The position numbers and the translations under genes are program-made. A stretch of DNA of 64,000 bases from Sporosarcina sp. P32b. Its GTDB lineage: Bacteria; Bacillota; Bacilli; Bacillales_A; Planococcaceae. Of the stretch, positions 56,833 to 64,000 are shown piece after piece (position 1 is the stretch's first letter; the number at the start of each line of letters is the position of its first letter). The DNA is taken from the NCBI RefSeq assembly GCF_002743335.1, contig NZ_PDZB01000002.1:136205-200204 (forward strand). Direction: 5' to 3'. The notes beneath the pieces are model-generated. The model was not told where the DNA came from, did not search any database, and saw only the letters and a list, made by a program, of their open reading frames with translations.

Positions 56833-57657
56833 TTATTCCAATAACTCGACACCTTCTAAATCAATATCTAGTAAATTACGACCGAACCATTTATCTGAGA
56901 TTTCCTCATACGTCCCGTCATCCATCATCTCTTGTAATGCCTCATCAAGTGCTTTTGTTAATTCTGGATTTTCTTTATTTACCGCAATGGAAGGTTGTTC
57001 TACCCACATCGGCTTGTCGACCTCTTTGATTTCAAATCCATTATCGATCGCTTCATAGCCTACGATGTCCGCAGTAATTACTGCATCTAAACGACCTTTA
57101 ACCGTTAAATCTTTTAACGCTACTACATCACTGCTGTAATACTGGACATCATCCGATAATTCTTTAGCGGGTTCTTCATATGTGGACTGAGCTACTACAC
57201 CGATTTTCTTACCATCTAAATCTTCTGGAGATGTAATTTCTTCATTATCCTTTGCAACAAAAATCATGCCACCTGAATAATAATAAGGCTCAGTGAAGTC
57301 CGCTTGTTCTGCACGTTCTTTTGTATAAGCCATAGAACCAATAATTGCGTCAAACTTATTTCCAACTAGACCTTGTAAAATTGTTTCAAATGGATTCGTT
57401 ACGGGATTGGCTTCAAGACCCATTTTCTCAGCAAGTGCATTTCCTATTTCTATATCAAAGCCTGTAAGTTTACCGTCTTCTTCAAAACTAAATGGTTTGT
57501 ACACGCCACTTGCAGCGAATGTAAATTTACCTTTATTTACTAATTTATAGCCTTGATCTTCAGTAGTATCAGATGTTTTCTCTTCGTCGGTACCACACGC
57601 AGCAAGCACTAACACAGATGCTGCTAGTAATAGAATCATCATTTTGATTTTTTTCAT
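56833..57657 (-). CDS. Polar amino acid ABC transporter, substrate-binding lipoprotein
   Basis: A 274-residue extracytoplasmic binding lipoprotein. Signal peptide with lipobox VLVLAAC, then a spacer, and the family domain with GKFTFAASGVYKPFSFEEDG, LTGFDIEIGNALAEKMGL, FDAIIGSMAYTKERAEQADFTEPYY and DLDGKKIGVVAQSTYEE. Start ATG at 57657 follows AAAGGGAG. First gene of the operon: binding protein, permease, ATPase. The specificity looks like a cystine/polar amino acid type but cannot be fixed from sequence. A cre site 154 bases upstream suggests catabolite control. Confidence 0.93.
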   Translation of the reverse strand: MKKIKMMILLLAASVLVLAACGTDEEKTSDTTEDQGYKLVNKGKFTFAASGVYKPFSFEEDGKLTGFDIEIGNALAEKMGLEANPVTNPFETILQGLVGNKFDAIIGSMAYTKERAEQADFTEPYYYSGGMIFVAKDNEEITSPEDLDGKKIGVVAQSTYEEPAKELSDDVQYYSSDVVALKDLTVKGRLDAVITADIVGYEAIDNGFEIKEVDKPMWVEQPSIAVNKENPELTKALDEALQEMMDDGTYEEISDKWFGRNLLDIDLEGVELLE

Positions 57658-58149
57658 TTTCCCAAACTCCCTTTTTAGTTAGCACTATCGCTACTTTTTA
57701 CTTTTCATTAGTGATTTCATTTTTCAGTGATTTTCTATTACGGACGTGCTTTCTGTTTTCGAAGTACTAGTATGGATTTCTTTCGTGGATAAATCTTTAT
57801 TTCGATAATTTGAAAACGCTTACAATTACTATTGATGAATGCGGTACTTCGTACTATTAATATATCTAGCCTCCTTTTCATCGTGATTCATTGCATACTA
57901 AACTCATCATAGAATCGAAGTAGATTTTGGATCTTTATCACACTATCCTCACTTTCTAACTAGTAAGTTATTTACTATTAAACCATGATACCATAGAAAA
58001 GTGAACGATTAATTTTATATTCACATAATCTTTTTATCCAACACAATAAATATAATCTTTCTATTTTCACTACGTTACGACTATGTAACTACATATCATG
58101 TAGAAGCTATACAGTAAAAGTTTTCTTATATATATCCTCCAAAATACAT
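57658..58149. promoter_or_regulatory. Upstream region of the amino-acid ABC operon
   Basis: AT-rich region of about 490 bases with no gene. It holds the cre site at 57811. I looked for a T-box or S-box leader and did not see a conserved core. Other short inverted repeats are not convincing. Confidence 0.4.
57811..57824. promoter_or_regulatory. cre site for CcpA
   Basis: TGAAAACGCTTACA fits the strict consensus TGAAARCGYTWNCA at all but none of its fixed positions out of place. It lies 154 bases upstream of the binding-protein start, in the position of a promoter or upstream element. Confidence 0.72.
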
Positions 58150-58647
58150 TTACTCATTCACGCTTTTCTTATTCTCTTTCTTCAAACCTTTAATATTTTT
58201 CTTGATTTTTTTACTCTCTATTTTCTTTTCCTTTTTCTCTTTTCTATCTTGTACAGACTTTTCCATTTCATCATCCAATGAATCGGTATCGTTTACAGCA
58301 TTTTCACCAAACCAGTCCACTACTTTATTTTTTGCGAGCTGTTTTGTATTTGCATCAATATACGTAGCGACGACTAGTAAAGCTCCCACTACAATGGCCA
58401 AATCATCGGAATATCCTACGATTGGCGTGAAGTCTGGTATAAAATCTAACGGCAAAATGAAGTATCCTAGAGCGCCTAAAATAGTAGACTTTACTTTCTT
58501 CGGGACTGTCGGCTTTTTAAATGTATAGAACAGTAATAGAGCCCCATACGTTAACTTAACTCCTGCTTGTTTACCAAACTTCAGAATTTTATCCCAAAAC
58601 TTTTCCTCGGAGAAACGCTTAGAATAGTCCTCGTTGTTTTTGACCAA
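58150..58647 (-). CDS. DUF1232 (YkvA-like) membrane protein
   Basis: A 165-residue protein of the DUF1232/YkvA family. Hallmark segment LGALGYFILPLDFIPDFTPI followed by VGYSDDLAIVVGALLVVATYI. A lysine-rich hydrophilic tail of about 45 residues (KKEKKIESKKIKKNIKGLKK) follows. The start ATG at 58647 follows GAAGGTAGG. Function unknown. Standalone gene. Confidence 0.9.
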   Translation of the reverse strand: MVKNNEDYSKRFSEEKFWDKILKFGKQAGVKLTYGALLLFYTFKKPTVPKKVKSTILGALGYFILPLDFIPDFTPIVGYSDDLAIVVGALLVVATYIDANTKQLAKNKVVDWFGENAVNDTDSLDDEMEKSVQDRKEKKEKKIESKKIKKNIKGLKKENKKSVNE

Positions 58648-58932
58648 GATAATACCTACCTTCTTTTATTTTCTGAGTTTGAGTGTCTTATTATTTTCAT
58701 TTGTGACCTCTACGACTCGAAACGTTCGTTTGGTCATATGTATACCCTTCATTCCCGGTATTCTAACCATGGTATTTTATTAGTAAATGCTCTTGCTGTG
58801 CTTTTGAAAAATTTTCATTTTTTAAAATCGTGATGTGTAATTAACTAGCCGTAACTAGTTCTCTCACAACAATCCACCGCATTCTTTATGCTATGATACG
58901 TATACTACATAGCGATTTACGGAGGATTCCAC

Positions 58933-59772
58933 ATGAAAAAAGTTGCAATTATTCAAGATTTATCTTCATTCGGTAGATGTTCACTCACTGCCGCGATTCC
59001 TGTTCTTTCCGTGATGGGCGTGCAAGCGTGTCCATTACCTACAGCGGTTTTGTCTGCACAAACAGAATATCCGAGCTATTACTGCCATGATCTTACGAAC
59101 GTCATGCCGCGCTATATGGAGGAGTGGAAGAAGCTCAACGTTTCGTTTGACGGTATTCATACCGGCTACATTACTGGCAAAGAGCAAATTCACCATATCC
59201 TCACGTTTCTCGATAGCTTTTCTTCTAATCGGACGCTTTTGCTCGTGGATCCGGTGCTTGGCGACAATGGAAAAGCGTATGATAATTTTGACGAAGAACT
59301 TCTTGAACAAATGAAAGTTCTTGTCGCGCGGGCGGATATTATTACGCCGAACATTACGGAATGCTGTTTGCTGACCGGTTGTAGCTATGACGTCTTGCAT
59401 AGTTGCGTGGATGAACAGGATTACTTGAAGATTGTCGAAGACGCAGGTAGACAACTACAACAGACAACTGGCGCTGAAATTGTCATTACAGGCATTCAGC
59501 CACCTAGCCGGCAACATTCTATCGGCAATATGTATATTAACGAGACAGACACTCTCTTTAATACGGTGCCGTACAATGGTAAAAGCTATTCAGGCACGGG
59601 TGATTTATTTGCATCGGTATTGATGGGTAGCCGACTTCGTGGTGTAAGTATGGAACAAGCGATCACGCTCGCAAAGGAATTTTTGCTCTCTGCCATTGAG
59701 GATACTGCTTTAGAAAATACACCGGTAGAGGCGGGAGTAAATTTCGAGAAATATTTGCGAATGTTATTGTGA
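58933..59772 (+). CDS. Pyridoxamine kinase
   Basis: A 279-residue PdxY/ThiD-type ribokinase-fold kinase, which phosphorylates pyridoxal or pyridoxamine in B6 salvage. N-terminal QDLSSFGRCSLTAAIPVLSVMGVQACPLPTAVLSAQTE is typical of pyridoxamine kinases; LLLVDPVLGDNGKAYDNFDE and the anion-hole motif SYSGTGDLFASVLMGS with catalytic Asp are present. Start ATG at 58933 follows ACGGAGGA. A terminator follows at 59785. Monocistronic. Confidence 0.92.
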   Translation: MKKVAIIQDLSSFGRCSLTAAIPVLSVMGVQACPLPTAVLSAQTEYPSYYCHDLTNVMPRYMEEWKKLNVSFDGIHTGYITGKEQIHHILTFLDSFSSNRTLLLVDPVLGDNGKAYDNFDEELLEQMKVLVARADIITPNITECCLLTGCSYDVLHSCVDEQDYLKIVEDAGRQLQQTTGAEIVITGIQPPSRQHSIGNMYINETDTLFNTVPYNGKSYSGTGDLFASVLMGSRLRGVSMEQAITLAKEFLLSAIEDTALENTPVEAGVNFEKYLRMLL

Positions 59773-59784
59773 GACCTACATACT

Positions 59785-59832
59785 AAAAAAGCACCGACCC
59801 ACGAAAAAATATCGTGGATCTGGTGCTTTTTT
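59785..59832. terminator. Bidirectional terminator between pyridoxamine kinase and YeeE genes
   Basis: Stem GCACCGACCCACG / CGTGGATCTGGTGC (59791-59803 and 59813-59826) with T run on the plus side and AAAAAA on the other. Confidence 0.92.
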
Positions 59833-59856
59833 ATGAACTTCATCGTTTCATTTTCA

Positions 59857-61113
59857 TTAGCATACAGAATCATTGGATTTCGGTACCGTAAGCCCGAACA
59901 GAGGCCGGAGATATAATGCTAAGAACGTTCCAGCAAGTGCGAGAATCCCCCAAATATATCCGTGTAAACTAAATGATGCGATGCCGCCGAAGTAGGCACC
60001 AATATTACAGCCGAATGCCAGACGTGCGCCATAGCCCATCATCAAACCACCAATGACAGAAGCTGCGAAATTACCAGTTGTTACGCGTGTGAATTTGAAT
60101 AAACCACCTGCTGCTGAAGCGACGAAAGCTCCGATAATAACGCCAAAGTTCAGTACCGTAGTGGAATCAGTGAAAATAGATGCTTCTAGCGCAGACGCGT
60201 TGGCTCCTTGCCAATACCCCCAACTCGCTACATCAAAGCCTATGACAGAAGCTATTTTGGAGCCCCATAACGCGAAAGCAGAAGTAATGCCCCAAGGCGT
60301 ACCACGCGTCATGAGCGTTAATGCGTTTAAAACCGCTAATACAATCGCAGCTGCAAACAAAGGCCAAGATCCACGGAAAATTCGTTTCCAACCTCTTTCA
60401 GTAGGAAGTGCTGCCATTTTAGGTGCTTTTTTCTTTTTCTCAATCAGTAAAGTAATCCAAGCAATGAATCCGAATAGCGCAATGGAGACAAGCCAAGCGC
60501 CACCATAGCCTAAACCAGTGGAAGTGGCCAATGAAACCGGAGCGAATGCAGGCATTTCTTCCGTCCAGAATGGTAAGTGATACGCGCCAACTGTAGCACC
60601 AACAATAAAGAACGCAAGTGTTACGAACATAACTGTACGTCCGCCACCTATTGCATACAGTGTACCGGAAGCACACCCACCACCTAGTTGCATGCCGATT
60701 CCAAAAACAAAAGCACCTACGAGGAGGCTAACACCTACAGGCGAAACATAGCCGGCGACTGGGCCGCCAAAAAATGTCGTGCCATACGCTAAAATCGGTG
60801 CGAATAACGTGACCGCTATTGCCAGCATCAGCATATGCGATCGCATCGCTTGGCCGTTTCCGACTGATGCCATGCGTCGAAATGCTGACGTAAAGCCAAA
60901 GCGTGCATGGAACAAAGTGAAGCCAAGCAATAACCCAATGCCAAGAAGCATCGATTGAGAGATATGCTGAGTGGCTAGCAAATAAGCGAATAATGCGACT
61001 GCCACAAGGACCCCACCCGCAATCAGTAGTTTTTGCGGTGGGTTTAATAGAAGATCATCTCGTTCAACAGGACCTTTTACGTCGTTGACGGGTTGTACTT
61101 TTATAGTAGTCAA
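59857..61113 (-). CDS. YeeE/YedE family (TsuA-like) sulfur compound transporter
   Basis: A 418-residue polytopic membrane protein of the YeeE/YedE family, which imports thiosulfate. Conserved cysteines lie in GMQLGGGCASGTLYAIGGGRT and MMGYGARLAFGCNIGAYFGGI, the pore motifs of TsuA. Other family sequence: PVAGYVSPVGVSLLVGAFVFG. Ends in a short hydrophilic tail. Start ATG at 61113 lies behind AGGAAAAGGATG. No rhodanese or sulfur carrier gene lies next to it, so the exact sulfur species is open. Confidence 0.9.
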   Translation of the reverse strand: MTTIKVQPVNDVKGPVERDDLLLNPPQKLLIAGGVLVAVALFAYLLATQHISQSMLLGIGLLLGFTLFHARFGFTSAFRRMASVGNGQAMRSHMLMLAIAVTLFAPILAYGTTFFGGPVAGYVSPVGVSLLVGAFVFGIGMQLGGGCASGTLYAIGGGRTVMFVTLAFFIVGATVGAYHLPFWTEEMPAFAPVSLATSTGLGYGGAWLVSIALFGFIAWITLLIEKKKKAPKMAALPTERGWKRIFRGSWPLFAAAIVLAVLNALTLMTRGTPWGITSAFALWGSKIASVIGFDVASWGYWQGANASALEASIFTDSTTVLNFGVIIGAFVASAAGGLFKFTRVTTGNFAASVIGGLMMGYGARLAFGCNIGAYFGGIASFSLHGYIWGILALAGTFLALYLRPLFGLTVPKSNDSVC

Positions 61114-61233
61114 TGCAAAACATCCTTTTCCTATTAATTTAGTAAGTATATTAATTCATATTAGTATTATCGGGTTTTAAAGTCAACTTGTTGAGCTTAT
61201 TATAATTCTTTTATCGCTTCCTAGTAAACTGCA

Positions 61234-61275
61234 TAAAAAAATCCTTAACCCTAGTACCAGGATTAAGGATTTTTC
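61234..61275 (-). terminator. Terminator after the DHA2 transporter gene
   Basis: Stem ATCCTTAATCCTGG / CTAGGGTTAAGGAT-type pairing on the minus strand (61241-61270), followed by seven T residues (61240-61234). Confidence 0.9.
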
Positions 61276-61277
61276 TA

Positions 61278-62741
61278 TTATTTTATTTCTTCTACATCTT
61301 CTCGCGGTGTCGCACGGTACACGATAAACGACAGTACAACCGCCACAAGTGACATGGCAAACGCGATAAAGTATACCAATTCCACTCCAGCAACGAGTGC
61401 CAAGTCAGCAGTTAATGCGTCTTCAGGCGTCGTAGATTTCTTTAGAAAGTGTAATTGTCTAGCATTCATAATACTAATGAACACCGACACGCCAATAGCT
61501 CCAGCAACAGGTTGCAGCGTCGACATCACTGCTGTACCATGCGGATATAATCGTTTCGGCAACTGATTCAATCCATTCGTCTCTGCTGGCATCATAATTG
61601 CGGAGACACTGAGCATAAGCAAGATATAGCTCGTGACGACAACCCAAATCGGTGTATCGAGTGTCAATCGGCTCATCATGAACATCGTTCCACTAAGCAC
61701 AAGCGTCGCAGGTATCATCAACACACGCGGGCCGAATTTATCGAATAATGACCCCATGAATGGTGACATTATACCATTTAAAATACTGCCCGGCAGTAGG
61801 ATCAAACCTGCTGTCGCTGCGCTCAGTGCGAGTGGTCCTTGCATATAGATGGGCAAGATGATTTCAGAAGCGAACATCGCCATAATAATAATCAAGAACA
61901 AGAACACCGCGTGCGTGAACATCGGATAACGGAACACACGCATATCCATGACGGGCTCTTTCAACTTGAGCTGTCTTATAGCAAAAAGTGCAATTCCGAT
62001 TACACCGACTCCGATCAACAGCAAAACGCGAGGGTTCGCAAATCCATCTGCACTTTCACCAACCGAACTGAATCCATAAACGAGTGATCCGAAACCAATT
62101 GATGAATACACCAATGAAATATAATCAATTTTCGGTTTTGTAACTTCCGTAATATTGATCAAATATTTGTAGCCGAATCCGATTGAAAATAATGCGAATG
62201 GAATGACGAGGATGAATAAATAACGCCATCCGAGATATTCCACGATCACACCTGATAACGTGGGACCAATCGCTGGTGCGAACATAATGACGAGTCCGAT
62301 GATTCCCATAATCTTACCGCGTCTATGCGGTGGATAAATGAGCAAGAAAACGTTAAAGATGATAGGCATCAATAAACCTGTTCCGACAGCCTGAATGAGT
62401 CGCCCCGTTAATAGAATCGGAAATGTCGGAGCACTCGCCGCCACGATCGTTCCAATCGTGAAGACGGTCATTGTACCGAGGAATAATTGCCTCGTCGTAA
62501 ACCATTGTAAAAGTAAAGCCGAGATCGGGATAACGACCGCCATGACAAGCATGAAGCCTGTTGCCATCCATTGCACAGTCGGTAACGTAATGGAAAATTG
62601 TTCCATCAGTGTGATCAGTGCGATGTTCAATAGTGTTTCATTCAAAATGGCGAAAAAGGCACCGATAATGAGTGCCAACATGATGGGCAGCACTTTCATA
62701 TTCGGGTTATCCGCCAAGTATTCGTATTTCTGTTCTTCCAT
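61278..62741 (-). CDS. DHA2-type MFS multidrug exporter
   Basis: A 487-residue MFS transporter of the 14-helix DHA2/LmrB-EmrB type. It has PIMLALIIGAFFAILNETLL and NIALITLMEQFSITLPTVQW near the N-terminus, LTGRLIQAVGTGLLMPIIFN for motif region B and a GIIGLVIMFAPAIGPTLSGVI segment, the motif C of drug:H+ antiporters. Residues after the last helix are charged. Start ATG at 62741 follows AGAGGTT. Likely exports a toxic compound or natural product; substrate unknown. No regulator is adjacent. Confidence 0.9.
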   Translation of the reverse strand: MEEQKYEYLADNPNMKVLPIMLALIIGAFFAILNETLLNIALITLMEQFSITLPTVQWMATGFMLVMAVVIPISALLLQWFTTRQLFLGTMTVFTIGTIVAASAPTFPILLTGRLIQAVGTGLLMPIIFNVFLLIYPPHRRGKIMGIIGLVIMFAPAIGPTLSGVIVEYLGWRYLFILVIPFALFSIGFGYKYLINITEVTKPKIDYISLVYSSIGFGSLVYGFSSVGESADGFANPRVLLLIGVGVIGIALFAIRQLKLKEPVMDMRVFRYPMFTHAVFLFLIIIMAMFASEIILPIYMQGPLALSAATAGLILLPGSILNGIMSPFMGSLFDKFGPRVLMIPATLVLSGTMFMMSRLTLDTPIWVVVTSYILLMLSVSAIMMPAETNGLNQLPKRLYPHGTAVMSTLQPVAGAIGVSVFISIMNARQLHFLKKSTTPEDALTADLALVAGVELVYFIAFAMSLVAVVLSFIVYRATPREDVEEIK

Positions 62742-62895
62742 CTGAAAACCTCTTTCGTTGATCTCGTGAATTCGGCAATATAGTTACCGTTCATTTACTC
62801 TTATCATGCTTTTTTATAGGCGATGTGTCAATCTTTCTGATTCCAAAATGGCGATCTTTTTTCCATAGATTTATTATCTCTTTTACGCATGCTAT

Positions 62896-63810
62896 CTAGC
62901 CTAAATACTCTCCTCCACTAAAATCCAATACAGGTGATTGAGGTACGCGCCTTTGCATGTTCTCTACAGGAATAGCTGGTTGTTCATTCAAATAATTTTC
63001 AAAGTTCGTCGGGTTAAATAACGTCGAAGGACGTAAGTACGCTCGGAATTCGGGATGGGTATTCCACTGCGACACTTTGAGATCAATGACTTGTACAAAA
63101 TCCTGTTGTGTATAGCCTTCTTTCACTCTTGCGCGAATAAATTTCTTTGTTGCTGCAGATGTTGCTTTAAATTGCTTACCGGTTTTCTCGTTCAGATAAG
63201 CAATGACGAAAAGCGTAACGTCGAGAGGCTTCTCGACAAGATCATTATTCTTTATTTTTTTAAGTTCTTTAAGTTCTTTGGTTATAGGCCGTACCAGAGT
63301 GGTACAGTCCTTCGTTTCACTTTGGTACGACACAGCGTTTCGAAGTGAAACGTCCGGTGTATCAGATTGAAACGTCGCATCGTCTTCTTTTTCGTTTGGT
63401 GATGTATCAGGTTGAGACATCGCATGAGGTATGTCTAGTTCACTTTTTGCTGGCATGGCTTCTTCAAACGACGTGTCATCTTGAATAGACAAAACAGGTA
63501 GTTTAGTATAATCAATCCGATACCATTTCGTCTTATCAATTTTCATTTTGTTATATTCTGAAGTCGAAATGAGGTATCCTTGCTTTTCCAAATTATAAAT
63601 CGTGCGTTTGATCGTCATACATGACAAAAATGAAAATTCCTCCTGCCATTGATCAACTGTTTTATACACCCACTGATATTCGTCGCGCACATTTTTTGAA
63701 ATAAGTGAACGGAAATGCAATTGCTGCAGAAATAACGCTTCATTTAACCCGACTAAATGCACAAGTGACGGTAGTAATTGTAATGGCTGTTCATTGATTA
63801 ATAACTTCAT
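62896..63810 (-). CDS. Phage-type replication protein with conserved C-terminal domain
   Basis: A 304-residue protein. The N-terminus (about 1-90) has a winged-helix pattern of phage replication initiators: YQWVYKTVDQWQEEFSFLSC then MTIKRTIYNLEKQGYLISTS. A low-complexity linker with polar and acidic residues follows. The C-terminus (about 205-275) is the conserved phage C-terminal domain found with such proteins: VIAYLNEKTGKQFKATSAAT, IRARVKEGYTQQDFVQVIDL and a WNTHPEFRAYLRPSTLFNPT segment. No phage genes are near in this window, so it may be a remnant, a domesticated gene or the edge of an element beyond the right side. Start ATG at 63810 follows GGAGGAA. Confidence 0.87.
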   Translation of the reverse strand: MKLLINEQPLQLLPSLVHLVGLNEALFLQQLHFRSLISKNVRDEYQWVYKTVDQWQEEFSFLSCMTIKRTIYNLEKQGYLISTSEYNKMKIDKTKWYRIDYTKLPVLSIQDDTSFEEAMPAKSELDIPHAMSQPDTSPNEKEDDATFQSDTPDVSLRNAVSYQSETKDCTTLVRPITKELKELKKIKNNDLVEKPLDVTLFVIAYLNEKTGKQFKATSAATKKFIRARVKEGYTQQDFVQVIDLKVSQWNTHPEFRAYLRPSTLFNPTNFENYLNEQPAIPVENMQRRVPQSPVLDFSGGEYLG

Positions 63811-63933
63811 ACTGAATTCCTCCTAAAATGTCTGTAAGTGATAGCAATTCACCACTTCACTTACTATATAGAGGACTTTTTGCGTAAGGATACTCCTTTT
63901 TAAACTATTTTTTCTAGCTACAAAACTGTACGA

Positions 63934-63963
63934 AAAAAGAGCGGAAGCATAGGGCCTCCACTC
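63934..63963 (-). terminator. Terminator of a gene outside the window
   Basis: Stem GAGTGGAGGCC / GGCTTCCGCTC-type pairing (63939-63963) with TTTTTT on the minus strand. No gene in this window precedes it on that strand, so it probably serves a gene to the right. Confidence 0.8.
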
Positions 63964-64000
63964 ACCTGTAATACATATTAGTTGATAGTCACTACTTCCT

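Noticed and set aside
57658-58149. T-box or S-box riboswitch leader before the amino acid ABC operon
   Set aside because: No conserved T-box or S-box core and no antiterminator/terminator pair was found.

Overview
The window reads as chromosome of a mesophilic, endospore-forming, low-to-moderate GC Firmicute of the Bacillales, most likely a Sporosarcina-like member of the Planococcaceae. The evidence is the block parC-parE / plsY-yneR-yneQ-yneP-citB, whose gene set and order resemble Bacillus subtilis, together with a GerW/YtfJ sporulation protein, a ccdA/ccdC cytochrome c maturation pair, a YqjW/UvrX-type polymerase behind a LexA box, cre sites, and strong AGGAGG ribosome binding sites with frequent GTG/TTG starts. 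No rRNA, tRNA, CRISPR array, intact insertion sequence or prophage was seen. The genus is an inference from gene content.

Layout. 1-2.4 kb: the 3' part of type 2 isopentenyl-diphosphate isomerase, a small two-repeat protein, then about 1 kb of decayed DNA carrying an imperfect duplication. 2.4-4.5 kb: a 671-residue HTH protein of unknown function. 4.6-16.6 kb: a catabolic region on the minus strand. In transcription order it encodes an ADP-forming acyl-CoA synthetase, two MaoC-type proteins, an Ltp2-like aldolase without the thiolase cysteine, its DUF35 partner, two acyl-CoA dehydrogenases with complementary defects and an aldehyde dehydrogenase. After a terminator come an MFS transporter and EtfBA. 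17-26.4 kb: topoisomerase IV, PlsY, small conserved genes and aconitase. 26.7-32.5 kb: nicotinamidase, GlsB-like protein, a lytic-transglycosylase-like protein, SCO, a YvrJ/DUF2922/DUF1659 trio, DUF2621 and the ccd operon. 32.7-40.6 kb: a heterodimeric ABC exporter, Y-family polymerase, stress-type flavin protein and small regulators with clear operators. 40.8-47.5 kb: CstA with a LytS/LytT two-component system, a phytoene/squalene synthase-family enzyme and a PepSY protein. 48-64 kb: accessory functions including MOSC, AI-2E-type transporter, GerW, SRPBCC/ArsR, catalase, a polar amino-acid ABC importer, pyridoxamine kinase, a YeeE/YedE transporter, an MFS exporter and a phage-type replication protein.

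The most interesting system is the 8.0-16.6 kb operon. Its parts are those of an aldolytic (non-thiolytic) acyl-CoA side-chain shortening pathway, best known from actinobacterial cholesterol (igr operon) and proteobacterial bile-acid degradation. I infer this order: CoA activation, dehydrogenation by a heteromeric dehydrogenase feeding EtfAB, hydration by a MaoC pair, retro-aldol cleavage by Ltp2/DUF35, aldehyde oxidation and re-activation. The substrate is unknown.

The second notable signal is non-coding: two arrays of a degenerate 21-bp repeat in opposite orientation (23.4-23.6 kb and 27.8-27.95 kb) that flank aconitase, nicotinamidase and the GlsB-like gene. Smaller elements include a 179-bp MITE-like repeat, a repeated hairpin, several operator palindromes next to their probable regulators, and two sigma-B-like promoters. 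All calls are from reading the sequence; no searches were run.
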